Below, piece after piece: positions 17,452-26,224 of a stretch of DNA of 57,165 nucleotides; position 1 is the stretch's first letter, and each line of letters opens with the position of its first letter. The position numbers were made by a program, and so were the translations under genes. The DNA comes from Oscillospiraceae bacterium (GTDB taxonomy: Bacteria > Bacillota > Clostridia > Oscillospirales > Oscillospiraceae). The stretch is taken from the NCBI GenBank assembly GCA_017458085.1, contig JAFTGE010000048.1:1-57165 (forward strand), given 5' to 3'. Under the pieces are notes generated by a model. It saw nothing but the letters and a program-made list of their open reading frames with translations. It was not told where the DNA came from and did not search any database.

Positions 17452-18117
17452 CTATTGCAAACTGTTTTCTGTTTTTATCTCATATATCGTGTCATAGATG
17501 GATATGTAGTCTTCTTTTTTGGTCATTGACACCCAATCAGATTTGAGCATCTGAATTGTACTTTCTTCGGTGTATGGTGTAATATGAGTTAAATCTAACT
17601 CGAAATGTTTCCAAAGTTGCGATGGATAATAAGCACATGAGGTTATTATAATAAAAAGGAAAACTAACATAAACACAAGAATCCATAAGCAGATTTTTAT
17701 TACTTTATTCGCTTGCTTTGATGTATCTTTTGACCTGCTATTTATATTATTATATTTCTTTATTAACTGCAATTCTTTATCTGTTAGCTTGTCTGTTTCT
17801 TTTTCTAATACATTAGATTCTTTTATTCTTGCTAAAGTATCTGTCTCATTAACTATTTTGAAACTTTTAATTATAAACCCAAAGATACAACCACTCAGTA
17901 TTCCGAACAATAAAAACAAAAAATATTCACTAAACGAGGCAGAGTTTTGCCTTGCGGCAATTCTAAATAGATAATTCTGCCACGTCTTAAAGAACGAGTA
18001 CTTTTTCTCAGTCGGCATTGAAATAATAATATTTCCAAGTTTAAACACAATAGTGCAGAGAATGGTAGAAACAATACCGACCAAAAGACCATTTTTATTA
18101 TTTTTTATCCAATTCAT
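17452..18117 (-). CDS. Low-GC three-helix membrane protein, unknown
   Basis: A 221-residue protein with membrane segments at about 10-32, 66-86 and 140-163. Between the second and third is a charged cytoplasmic or coiled region (about 90-138, rich in K, E, N) and after the third an outside or inside tail of about 55 residues. It begins two bases after the hsdS stop, using AGAGGTG inside hsdS as ribosome site, so it belongs to the operon. It is far more AT-rich than its neighbours. No family is recognised. Its place inside an RM operon suggests an accessory defence or immunity role, or a later insertion. Confidence 0.7.
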   Translation of the reverse strand: MNWIKNNKNGLLVGIVSTILCTIVFKLGNIIISMPTEKKYSFFKTWQNYLFRIAARQNSASFSEYFLFLLFGILSGCIFGFIIKSFKIVNETDTLARIKESNVLEKETDKLTDKELQLIKKYNNINSRSKDTSKQANKVIKICLWILVFMLVFLFIIITSCAYYPSQLWKHFELDLTHITPYTEESTIQMLKSDWVSMTKKEDYISIYDTIYEIKTENSLQ

Positions 18118-18119
18118 CT

Positions 18120-19310
18120 TTACACCTCTATTTCTCCGCTCATGAGTTTTGGAAGCAGACGGTCACGGGCCTCTGTTAACTTGATTATTTCGTCGTCTAC
18201 TGCTTCAATTTTCTTATCAATCGTGCTTGCTATTTCATCGTATTGACATGCAATGCTTGAAACTGGAACGACGAACAATTGTCCAAACAATTCATCTTTT
18301 GAGATTGAAGCAAATATTGAGCCATTACCGACAAGGTTATCTTTAAAAAAGCGCTCTTTCAGCATATAGAATAACAGGCTCTGCAAGCCCTCTTTATGAT
18401 TCAAGGCAGCGATGCCACGCCCAACAACAATTTTATTGCGTGTAATATTCAGCCTACCAACAGGAGCCCGTACACTAAAAAGAATACTCCCAGAATCTGC
18501 TATACGAGTATAGGAAGTTGAATAAACATCGTCAACGACAAAACGATTTCCATAGCTACCAACGCCTTGATGAAATGGCAGTCCCTGGTTTTCCGTATTA
18601 TAGTATTCCGATTTTGGGCTTTGACCCATAACTATGCCTGCTATATCTCCTAATGTCTTCTTCTCCCACCCCTCCGGGACACCGTCATAAATGGGAGTTG
18701 TCTCATGTCCGGGGAAGCGGAGGTCGATGAACCATTCCTTATACAGCCGCTGCGCTGCCTCCTCCAGCAGCTTGATCTGCTTCTGGTTATTATCGATGAG
18801 CTCGTCATAAGCTGAAAGTATATCGGCTATTCTCTTTTGAACATCAACAGGAGGCAACGGAAATTGAAGCAGTTTTATAGATGCTATCGGTACTGCTTTC
18901 TGTGCAGTTCCTTTTGCTATTGCATCTATTTTCTTTTGCCCCTCATGGGATAGTATCCAATAGTACAAATAGTTGACATTCAGGTTTTTATCAAAGTCTT
19001 TTAGCCATGTTAGATTTCCATCTGCAAAATAAAACCTATCGGAATCTTTATAGATATAGGGGATTCCATATGTTCCCCTTGTGGTAATAAGTAAATCTCC
19101 GCATTGAGGAACCCCGAATTGTTTCTTGACGCTTTCATAAAACTCTTCTTTTATGTAATCGCACTCTGCGACTTCTTCGCCTTTAACTTTCTGAATGATT
19201 TCCTTTGAACAATAGAATGGCACACCTGACTCGCTGCGGTCAGATAGATGAAATCGTTTGCTTGATGTGACAGTGCAATGCTCCCCAATAGTTGAAACTT
19301 CCCACTTCAT
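18120..19310 (-). CDS. hsdS: Type I restriction specificity subunit S
   Basis: A 396-residue HsdS with two target-recognition domains (about 1-165 and 205-370). Each is followed by a conserved long helix: LSAYDELIDNNQKQIKLLEEAAQRLYKEWF (about 169-198) and IDKKIEAVDDEIIKLTEARDRLLPKLMSGEIEV at the end. The second recognition domain opens with GWEKKTLGDIAGIVMGQSP. It would set the DNA sequence bound by the HsdM/HsdR complex. The ATG overlaps the hsdM stop by four bases. The gene is intact, more AT-rich in the variable domains, and shows no second silent copy nearby. Confidence 0.95.
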   Translation of the reverse strand: MKWEVSTIGEHCTVTSSKRFHLSDRSESGVPFYCSKEIIQKVKGEEVAECDYIKEEFYESVKKQFGVPQCGDLLITTRGTYGIPYIYKDSDRFYFADGNLTWLKDFDKNLNVNYLYYWILSHEGQKKIDAIAKGTAQKAVPIASIKLLQFPLPPVDVQKRIADILSAYDELIDNNQKQIKLLEEAAQRLYKEWFIDLRFPGHETTPIYDGVPEGWEKKTLGDIAGIVMGQSPKSEYYNTENQGLPFHQGVGSYGNRFVVDDVYSTSYTRIADSGSILFSVRAPVGRLNITRNKIVVGRGIAALNHKEGLQSLLFYMLKERFFKDNLVGNGSIFASISKDELFGQLFVVPVSSIACQYDEIASTIDKKIEAVDDEIIKLTEARDRLLPKLMSGEIEV

Positions 19311-21134
19311 AACCCCAGCCCCTCCAAGTTCCGGGAGATGGTCTCCATGAGCTCGTTGGACTGGGCCTGCAATTTCAGCAGCTCCGCGTGGATTTCCGTC
19401 ATGCGCTGCTTGAAGTCCACGCCGTCGTCCGCCACGGGCGCGACGCCAACATAGGCACCGGGCGTCAGCGACCAGCCCTTGGCCTCAATTTCGCTCCGCT
19501 CCGCCACCTTACACAGGCCGGGGATATCCCGATATTCGCCCTCACCAAATTTGTCATACAGCCAGACGGCCTCTTTTGCTATGGACAGATAATGCTCCAG
19601 ATTGGCTATGTCCCCGTCATAGTGCTCCTGAATCTGTTTCTTGTCCTTGCGTGCCGCCCGCTCCACATCCTCCTTGGCGGCGGCGCGGCAGCTTGCCAGA
19701 TCGTCGGTCAACTGCTGCAGGCGCTCAGAAAAAGTCAGGGAGTCGCCGAGGACAGCGCGGTACTCGTCCAGCAGCGCCGTGTATTTCTCCGTCTCACCCC
19801 GGTACAGCCAGACGATGGCGTTGAGGTTCTTGAGCTGCCAGTCCGTCCACTCGTTAAGAGTGCGGTCGACCACGGTATAATAATTGCGCGCGTCGATGAA
19901 CAGCACCTTGTCCAGGCGCGCCACGTCCTTGCCCTTGTCGAAGAACCACAGGGAGCAGGGCAGGGATTTGGTATAGAAAAAGTTGTTGCCCACGCTGACC
20001 ATCACGTCCACATGGCCGGTCTCCACCAGCTTCTGCCGGATGTCCTTATCCCGGCCCTGGCTGTCGGTGGCGGAGGAGGCCATGACAAAGCCCGCCCGGC
20101 CCGTCTCGTTCAGGTAGGCGTAGAAATAGGAGATCCAGAGATAGTTGGCGTTGCCGACCTCTTTGGATTTGTTCACCCCGGGCAGGCCGAAGGGCAGCCG
20201 CCCCGCGCTCTCGCAGCTCTCGGATTTGACCTTGTCCACATTAAACGGCGGATTTGCCATCACATAGTCGCAGCAGCCCGCCAAGTTGTGGGCGTCGTGG
20301 TAGAAGGTGTTGGCCTCGTCGCCGGACTTGATGACGCCGGTGAGACCGTGCACCGCCATGTTCATCAGGCAGAGCTGGGCGTTGTACTCCACCTTCTCCT
20401 GCCCGTAAAAGGTCATAGCAGTATTGGCAGACATGCCGGCATTGTTGACGAAATCACCGGTCTGGACAAACATGCCGCCAGAGCCACAGGCCGGGTCCAG
20501 CAGGACGCCGCCCTTTGGCTCCAGGATGTTCACGATCATCTTGACCAGGGACTTGGGGGGTGAAGAACACACCGTCGTCCGAGGCGATGTTCTTGGCAAA
20601 CTTGTTGAGGAAGTATTCGTAGATGCGGCCAATCACGTCGCCGCCCACTGCATCCAGAGTCTTGTTGTTGAAGATGCGCAGCAGCTCCGAAAGCAGCTCG
20701 TCCGAGAAGATGGTGTAGTCCTTGGGCAGCACGCCGGCAAGCTGTTCGCTCTGTTCCTCGACCAAAGCCATGGCATTATTGACCACCTCGCCCAGGCTGT
20801 TCATAGGCTGGCCGTCTTTGTTGGCAAGGCCCGCCGCGGCGATATTCGCGGGCAGGTTCACAAGATAGTCGTACTGTGCCTCCTTGGGTAGAAAAAGCGC
20901 ACTCTTGGCGGCAAAGTCGCTGGCTTCCACGGGCAGGACGCGCCCGCCGCGAGAGGGGCGGTTGCTCAGAATCTCCGCCTCCACCAGCTTGAAGCGGCTG
21001 TAGGCATAGCGTAGAAAGATCAATCCCAGCACGGGCATGCAGTATTGGTTGGAGGTCAGCTTCGACCCCGCCCGCAACAGATCTGCCGACTCCCAGAGTT
21101 CCGCTTCCAGTTTCCGAATGCTTCTGTTGTCCAT
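19307..21134 (-). pseudogene. hsdM: hsdM, type I methyltransferase subunit, frameshifted
   Basis: The N-terminal part (from 21134) carries the helical HsdM domain up to SDDGVFFTP. The remainder (to 19307) continues as KSLVKMIVNILEP, then SAM-binding LDPACGSGGMF and catalytic NPPF (in YVMANPPFNVD). The frame changes at a run of six C on the coding strand (20555-20560); five C restores ACC-CCC-AAG and a 608-residue protein. This is a single-base insertion, so either a true inactivation, a slippage switch, or a base-calling error. The gene would N6-methylate adenine at the HsdS site and is the first hsd gene in the operon. Confidence 0.92.
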
Positions 21135-21179
21135 ATATTGGCTCTCTTTCTCTATTTGAATTGCATCTAAACGTTTCGG

Positions 21180-22514
21180 TTACTGATCGTTTCCCAAGAA
21201 CATCACATCATAGATCGGAATATACGTGATCTTGCCGTTTGTTGTGATTTCACGGGCATTGGACAGCACATAGGCCTTCTTCACATGATAATCCTCGTTT
21301 TTCACAAAGGCGTTCAGCGCGCTGTGGATGGTGTAATCCTTGCCGGACTTGACTTCGATCGGAACGGCGGACAGGCTGTCGTAATCGTCGATCAGGTAAT
21401 CGACCTCGCCCTTGTTGCGGTTGTCGTAATAAAACAGCTTGCAGCCATGTGCGGCGAGCTCCTGGGCAACCACGCTTTCATACACCGAGCCGAGATTGAT
21501 TCCCGTCTCATCGTCCAGAACTGCGCGAATATTGCTGCCGTACAGAACGTCCGTCAAAAGCCCCACATCGTTCAGATAGAGCTTGAGCAGGTTTTTCCCA
21601 ACGGCCTGCGTAAGCGGGAACACCGGCGTGGAGATCGCGTTGACATCCAGGACGATGCCCGCAGAGATCAGATACTCGAACTCATCCTGATAGTCGGAGA
21701 AACGCTTGCCGCGTTTGTCCTCGATATCCTGGAAGACCACCCGCTTCTTCTTGCTCTCCAGGTTGGAGGGGATCATGTCATAGATCCGGCGGATCTTCAG
21801 CTTCCGATTGTTGTCCGCCTCATACTTCGACGCGTCGTCGGCATAGAACGTGCGGATATCGCGGTGGATCGTCCGCACCTTCACAATGTTGGTATCGGCG
21901 ACAAAGGAGTTCACGGCATCGGGCAGCCCGCCAATCAACAGATATTTTTTGAAAAGGTCCATGACCTTCTCATGCGCAGCCGCGTCCAGACTCTCACCGG
22001 CCAGGAACTTCTCACGCATCATGTCGATCGCAAAGCGATTGAAGCCATTGGCCAGCAGGAACTCTTCAAAGTCCAGCGGGAACATGCGCTTGACCTCGAT
22101 GCTTCCGATGGGGATGGAGCTTGTCTTCTTCAGGGTCACGCCGAGCAGGGAACCGCTCGCGATATAGGTAAAGCGGTCGTCCTGCTTCAGGAATTTGAGC
22201 ATGGTCAGAAGATGGGGATAGGCCTGGATCTCATCAAGGAAGATCAGCGTGTTTTTCTTCTCGCCCATCTTCTCGCCGGCGATCGTGCTGACCTGGAAAT
22301 AGAAATCCCTGACCGTCCGGACCTGCTCAAACAGCTTGGGGCCGTTCTGATCCTCTGCAAAGTTCAGCTCGATATAGTTTTCAAAAAGCTGCTGACCGAC
22401 GTGACGGATGATAAAAGTCTTCCCGATCTGCCGTGCTCCATCGATGATCAGCACCTTGTTGGAGTCTGACTTCAAATAGTTTTCGATATACGGTTGGATC
22501 TTTCGATATAGCAT
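21180..22514 (-). CDS. AAA-type ATPase with DUF4143 domain
   Basis: A 444-residue protein of the AAA_14-DUF4143 type. Walker A is DGARQIGKTF (about 25-34), Walker B TLIFLDEIQAYP (about 90-101), and the sensor region is FTYIASGSLLG. The DUF4143 half contains QELAAHGCKLFYYDNRNKGEVDYLI...VPIEVKSGK, a PD-(D/E)XK-like core with the E-VK pair. Family roles are unclear; members are frequent in accessory regions. ATG at 22514 has GGAGG 6 bases upstream; a GTG 15 bases earlier would overlap that site. It is the first gene of the minus-strand cargo unit, with a promoter at 22608-22635. Confidence 0.9.
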   Translation of the reverse strand: MLYRKIQPYIENYLKSDSNKVLIIDGARQIGKTFIIRHVGQQLFENYIELNFAEDQNGPKLFEQVRTVRDFYFQVSTIAGEKMGEKKNTLIFLDEIQAYPHLLTMLKFLKQDDRFTYIASGSLLGVTLKKTSSIPIGSIEVKRMFPLDFEEFLLANGFNRFAIDMMREKFLAGESLDAAAHEKVMDLFKKYLLIGGLPDAVNSFVADTNIVKVRTIHRDIRTFYADDASKYEADNNRKLKIRRIYDMIPSNLESKKKRVVFQDIEDKRGKRFSDYQDEFEYLISAGIVLDVNAISTPVFPLTQAVGKNLLKLYLNDVGLLTDVLYGSNIRAVLDDETGINLGSVYESVVAQELAAHGCKLFYYDNRNKGEVDYLIDDYDSLSAVPIEVKSGKDYTIHSALNAFVKNEDYHVKKAYVLSNAREITTNGKITYIPIYDVMFLGNDQ

Positions 22515-22607
22515 AGCGCACCTCCGCACTTTTCAATTGGATCAAAACGCAGGGAAACACAGATTTCAATTCGTAACGCACAACGAATTTCACACATTTC
22601 AATATCT

Positions 22608-22635
22608 ATTATACTCAAATAATCGCACAAAGCAA
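22608..22635 (-). promoter_or_regulatory. Promoter of the island cargo unit
   Basis: On the minus strand TTGCTT (22630-22635) and TATAAT (22608-22613) are 16 bases apart. They lie about 95 bases upstream of the AAA ATPase start. It faces away from the LexA-like gene. Confidence 0.75.
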
Positions 22636-22659
22636 TAGCTGGTGCAAAAAGAAAATTTT

Positions 22660-22674
22660 TGAGCAAATTACTCC
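22660..22674. promoter_or_regulatory. Probable S24-repressor operator 1
   Basis: TGAGCAAATTACTCC matches operator 2 (GGAGTAAATAACTCC) at 12 of 15 bases and keeps the GAG...ACTCC dyad. It lies between the two divergent promoters, just upstream of both -35 elements. Confidence 0.6.
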
Positions 22675-22683
22675 AAAAAGTTC

Positions 22684-22712
22684 TTGACAATTCTATCAAG
22701 CAGCGTTACTAT
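22684..22712 (+). promoter_or_regulatory. Promoter of the LexA-like gene
   Basis: TTGACA (22684-22689) and TACTAT (22707-22712) with a 17-base spacer form a near-consensus sigma-A promoter. Transcription would start near 22720, just before operator 2. Confidence 0.85.
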
Positions 22713-22729
22713 TAGCACACAGAACAAAT

Positions 22730-22744
22730 GGAGTAAATAACTCC
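22730..22744. promoter_or_regulatory. Probable S24-repressor operator 2
   Basis: GGAGTAAATAACTCC is a perfect 5-bp dyad with a 5-base spacer. It lies between the expected start of transcription and the LexA-like start codon, as expected for autorepression. Confidence 0.7.
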
Positions 22745-22764
22745 GTTATGAACGAGGTGTTTGT

Positions 22765-23385
22765 ATGCGCCCCAAACTGAATTCCAGGAAAGAGATCATC
22801 GCACAGTTCGTGACAGATTATTTTGTGCAGTATGACCGCTTCCCCAGCGAAAAGAATATCGTGGACGCAACCGGCATTCCGGCCGGATCGGTTCATCGCT
22901 ATCTGAATGAAATGAAAGAAAGCGGCGAATTCGTTTCGGACGGCGGCCGTCGCAGCACTCGACCGGAAACTTTGCGATACAGTCCGAAAAATCTTCTGCG
23001 CGTTCTCGGTTTTGTCGCCTGTGGCCCCGGCCAAGAGGAAGAGGAACGCTTCATCGAGTACATTCACATGCCTGAGTGCATGGTTGGCAAAGGCGAATGC
23101 TTTGCGCTGATTGCCAAAGGCGAAAGCATGATCGGCGCGGGTATTCATCCCGGCGATTATGTGATCGTGCGCAGACAACAGACCGCGCGTCCGGGCGATC
23201 TCATTATTGCCCTCTCTGACGAAAAAAACAATTTAAAGAAATTGGCCTTGGACGAAGAAAATCAGAAATTCATTCTGCAGTCCTGCAATCCGGATAAGGA
23301 AGCGTTTCCGGATATCATTGTAGATGAGCTGCAGATCCAGGGCATCGTGATCGGAGTGTATCATAGCTTTGAAAACCAAACGTGA
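22765..23385 (+). CDS. LexA-like S24-family self-cleaving repressor
   Basis: A 206-residue protein. The N-terminal winged-helix part (about 5-65) has the recognition segment GIPAGSVHRYLNEMKESGEF. A linker holds a cleavage-type site at Cys86-Gly87 (FVACGPG), followed by an S24 peptidase domain with Ser121 (AKGESMIGAGIHPGDYVIV) and Lys158 (NNLKKLAL). RecA-stimulated self-cleavage of such proteins releases target genes after DNA damage. It is divergent from the cargo unit, and two matching dyads lie in the shared intergenic region, so it probably controls itself and the cargo. The C-G cleavage dipeptide is like UmuD rather than typical LexA. Confidence 0.92.
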   Translation: MRPKLNSRKEIIAQFVTDYFVQYDRFPSEKNIVDATGIPAGSVHRYLNEMKESGEFVSDGGRRSTRPETLRYSPKNLLRVLGFVACGPGQEEEERFIEYIHMPECMVGKGECFALIAKGESMIGAGIHPGDYVIVRRQQTARPGDLIIALSDEKNNLKKLALDEENQKFILQSCNPDKEAFPDIIVDELQIQGIVIGVYHSFENQT

Positions 23386-23407
23386 TTATCCTGTTGGTGG
23401 ATCACTG

Positions 23408-23752
23408 ATGATTCACCAAGAAGGACAAATCGAGCCAATCTTGTTGCAAAAGAGAAAAGGCTCAAACCCCGGAAAGGAAAAACTACCAGCAATTAAATGC
23501 CCTGTTTGCAAAAAACTCTTATTCTCCGTGCCGGACAAGAACATGCGCAACGCTATGTTGGCGTACGATCTTCAAAATGAATTGCTTTCTTCTTTTTGCC
23601 CCAGTTACATACATCGCTGCCCTCGTTGTCACAACATGGTCGGTATACTTTACCTGACTCGTGATATTCGAAAACGACTGAACATTACTATTGCTACAGC
23701 ATATCTGCGATTGTCAGATGAGCAAGAACAATTGAATATCGGTTTTGACTAA
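23408..23752 (+). CDS. Small two-knuckle zinc-binding protein
   Basis: A 114-residue protein with CPVCKKLLF (about 32-40) and CPSYIHRCPRCHN (about 71-83), which together can bind one zinc ion. The rest is helical with a basic stretch RDIRKRLN. The ATG at 23408 has GGTGG 7 bases upstream; an earlier TTG inside the repressor gene at 23369 is less likely. The family is not recognised, though small zinc-ribbon proteins next to mob genes are common in such elements. Confidence 0.65.
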   Translation: MIHQEGQIEPILLQKRKGSNPGKEKLPAIKCPVCKKLLFSVPDKNMRNAMLAYDLQNELLSSFCPSYIHRCPRCHNMVGILYLTRDIRKRLNITIATAYLRLSDEQEQLNIGFD

Positions 23753-24164
23753 GCCGGCCATCCGCCCATCGGTGAATATGGGGCGTCGATAAGCGCATAG
23801 GTTTTCGATAGTACTGCAAGGTCAGATACGCGACTACTGAACAACAAAGGGTAGGTCTTAAACTCGCAGCGTCACAACTTTAAGTGGAACAGGTACATTT
23901 CCTGGTACGCTTTTGTTGTGGTGCTGCGAGTTTTTTACTTGCCGCAAAGGAGGTGTTTTGAAAAAAATGCAACAGTAATTTCGATCCCCCTCGGAGAGCA
24001 AGTTTCGCCTCGTGCTACAAAAATGCATTTTTGCATTTTCAGCCGAGACACTTGTTGGGGATTTCGCTCCCCAATCCCGCATGAATTTTTGCAACTATCA
24101 TTGCGGTGTTTGCTTGCTGCAAACACAGTTTTGATTACGCTTCGCAAATCAAAAGGAGGCAAAA
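23753..24164. other. Non-coding region with hairpins upstream of mobC, candidate oriT
   Basis: No gene is seen in these 412 bases. A large imperfect inverted repeat (23860-23878 with 23915-23933, 17 of 19 matched) ends in TTTTTT and encloses a small CAGG/CCTG hairpin. A perfect 7-bp hairpin TTGGGGA/TCCCCAA lies at 24055-24074, and a repeated TGCATTTTTGCATTTT tract at about 24023-24039. Position just before mobC makes this the best candidate for a transfer origin; the first hairpin could instead be a terminator of the zinc-protein gene. Confidence 0.5.
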
Positions 24165-24539
24165 ATGGCAAGAAAGAAAGATGAGCTTGGAACGAAAGAG
24201 AAAACCATTCACTTTCGTGTTTCGGAAGCATTTTACGAAGTAATCGCCCATGAGGCAAAGCAATGCGGGTTATCCATATCCGAGTTTTGCCGCCGCGTTC
24301 TTCTCAACCGACCAATCAAAAAACTCCCGGTTATCATTCACGACGAAAGATATATCATTCAGGAGCTGCGGAACATCGACAAGCTCGAAAAAGATCTCGA
24401 TCAGATCGCGCGGCATCTCAAAGAAGGAGGTGAGCTCACGCAGCCGATATTGGACAAAATCGAAAAAGTACATTACGACTTAGACATCTCGATCCATGAT
24501 TTCAATCGCGCTGTCGAGAGTGAATATGAAATGGCTTAG
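24165..24539 (+). CDS. mobC: MobC-like relaxosome accessory protein
   Basis: A 124-residue basic-to-acidic protein. The N-terminal ribbon-helix-helix (about 14-45: KTIHFRVSEAFYEVIAHEAKQCGLSISEFCRRVLL) and the following coil with LRNIDKLEKDLDQIARHLKEGGEL fit plasmid MobC proteins, which bind oriT and help the relaxase. AAGGAGG lies 6 bases before the ATG. In related elements a relaxase gene overlaps or follows mobC; here none does. Confidence 0.85.
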   Translation: MARKKDELGTKEKTIHFRVSEAFYEVIAHEAKQCGLSISEFCRRVLLNRPIKKLPVIIHDERYIIQELRNIDKLEKDLDQIARHLKEGGELTQPILDKIEKVHYDLDISIHDFNRAVESEYEMA

Positions 24540-24630
24540 AACGAGCAAGGAGAAAAAAGATGAACGACGCAAGGCCGCCCCCCCGAAATCTGTAATGAAA
24601 AAACCGCAACGGAAAAAGAAAAGGACGTGA
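24526..24630 (+). CDS. Possible 34-residue basic peptide
   Basis: An open frame starts within the end of mobC (ATGAAATGGCTT) and ends at TGA 24628-24630, where a GTG of the next frame overlaps. The peptide is very basic (KEKKDERRKAAPPK, then KKPQRKKKR). It may be the residue of a lost gene junction rather than a real product. Confidence 0.3.
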   Translation: MKWLRTSKEKKDERRKAAPPKSVMKKPQRKKKRT

Positions 24631-24728
24631 TAAAAACCGAGACTCTATCTTCATGCATCATAAAATCAAAAACTGATGCACCTTATAAACTGAATAACGA
24701 AATGAATTGCCAGGAAGGAGCGATTGCT

Positions 24729-24959
24729 ATGACTACTACTGCCACTACCGCCAACAAGCCCAACGCCTATTATTCTTTTTCCGAGGTCCCCGTGGTCCTC
24801 AACGCCAATCAACTCGCGAGCGTGCTGAACATCTCGCTGACCAATGCCTATTGCCTGCTTCGCAGCGAGAACTTTCCCACGCTGCGCATCGGCCGCCGCC
24901 TGCTCGTTTCTCGCGACAATCTGCTAAACCGGATGAACGAGAACTCCCTCGCATCGTGA
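24729..24959 (+). CDS. Excisionase-like helix-turn-helix protein
   Basis: A 76-residue protein with a MerR/excisionase-type winged-helix core: VVLNANQLASVLNISLTNAYCLLRSENFPTLRIGRRLLVSRDNLLNRM (about 19-68). This is the usual DNA-binding excisionase (HTH_17) pattern of integrative elements. AAGGAGCGATTGCT precedes the ATG at 24729. It may direct excision with the integrase or regulate the repA-like gene 10 bases downstream. Confidence 0.85.
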   Translation: MTTTATTANKPNAYYSFSEVPVVLNANQLASVLNISLTNAYCLLRSENFPTLRIGRRLLVSRDNLLNRMNENSLAS

Positions 24960-24969
24960 GGTGTTGCCC

Positions 24970-26220
24970 ATGACCGAAGAAAAGATCGAACTATTTCGGG
25001 AACGAGTGCGGCCGCAGCTTCGAGATTATTTGAAAGCAGCGCACATTGAGCTGGACGAGGATGAGTTCATCACGACCTGCCCAATCTGTGGAGACACAGC
25101 GGGGATCATGAAGGACGACACCTGGCTGTGTATGCACTGCAACAAGCGCGGCGACTTGCTCGATTATGTTTTGTGTGAACACCCGAGCATGAAAGTATCC
25201 GGTGCAAAGCGTCACATTCAGCGAACGCTGGGCGAAAAAATCCTCGAACTTGACGCTGTGAACGCCAACGATTTGATGGAAATGGACTTTCAGCCCACCG
25301 GTTGGCTGATCGAAAAAATGCTCAGCAAGGGCGTGTACATTTTGGCCGGTGCATCGAAAATCGGCAAGAGTTGGCTGGTGCTCTGGCTGGCCGACCGCGT
25401 GAGCAAGGGCGAAAAAGTTTGGGACTTCCAGACCTCGCCCTGTGAGGTTTTGTATGTGAGTCTTGAAGATACCGAGCAGCGCATCCAGCAGCGGCTGGGC
25501 GAAGTGACGGGCGGTGAGGCGGACAAGATCTGGATCGCTACCGAGGCCGAGCTTTTAGGCAAAGGCTTCGAGCAGCAGATCGGAAACTTCCTCGCCGCGC
25601 ACCCGAACGTCGGCTTTGTGATCGTCGATACGCTGCAACGTATTCGTCAGTTGAAAACCGAGGGCTACAGTTACGGCGGCGATTACGAGGTCATGACTTC
25701 CCTCAAAACCATCGCCGACCGCTTCAACATCACGATCCTGGTGGTGCATCACACGCGCAAGGAGGACTCCGACGATTCCTTCAACAAGATCTCCGGCACC
25801 AACGGCCTGCTTGGCTGTGCGGACGGGGCGATGGTGCTCCAAAAGCAGTCCCGGATCGGAAAGACGGCCACGCTGGATATCACCGGACGTGAGGTGGCTG
25901 ATCTCCGGCTGAAGCTGGAATTTGACGAGAGCAAGCGCTGGCAATTCATCGAGTATGGCACAGACAGTGCGGACGAGAGTTCGAACAAGCTGCTGGCCGC
26001 CATACAGAAACTGGTGTCCGAGTGCCACAAATGGCAAGGCACGCCTACTGAATTATTGGGCGCGCTGACGAGCGTCGTGCCTCCGAATACCAAACCGAAC
26101 GCATTGACCCGACAGCTCAACACAAGCGTGCAGACCTTGGCGCAGCAATACGGCGTTCAATATGATTTCAGCCGCACCATGGACGCGAGAATGATCACGC
26201 TCTCCGAGCTGCCATCCTGA
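24970..26220 (+). CDS. RepA-like RecA-fold ATPase with N-terminal zinc finger
   Basis: A 416-residue protein. An N-terminal primase-type zinc finger (CPICGD...CMHCNKRGD, about 37-62) is followed by a RecA-like ATPase with Walker A GASKIGKSW (about 127-135) and Walker B FVIVDTL (about 217-223), and VVHHTRKE as sensor. It matches the hexameric RepA/primase-helicase-like proteins of plasmids and integrative elements, so it may replicate the excised circle. ATG at 24970 has GAGGTG 7 bases upstream; a GTG at 24961 overlaps that site. Confidence 0.88.
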   Translation: MTEEKIELFRERVRPQLRDYLKAAHIELDEDEFITTCPICGDTAGIMKDDTWLCMHCNKRGDLLDYVLCEHPSMKVSGAKRHIQRTLGEKILELDAVNANDLMEMDFQPTGWLIEKMLSKGVYILAGASKIGKSWLVLWLADRVSKGEKVWDFQTSPCEVLYVSLEDTEQRIQQRLGEVTGGEADKIWIATEAELLGKGFEQQIGNFLAAHPNVGFVIVDTLQRIRQLKTEGYSYGGDYEVMTSLKTIADRFNITILVVHHTRKEDSDDSFNKISGTNGLLGCADGAMVLQKQSRIGKTATLDITGREVADLRLKLEFDESKRWQFIEYGTDSADESSNKLLAAIQKLVSECHKWQGTPTELLGALTSVVPPNTKPNALTRQLNTSVQTLAQQYGVQYDFSRTMDARMITLSELPS

Positions 26221-26224
26221 TCGC

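Noticed and set aside
18120-21134. Phase-variable hsdS inversion system
   Set aside because: Only one hsdS is present, with no second S gene, inverted repeats or nearby invertase of the phase-switch type; the integrase serves the island.
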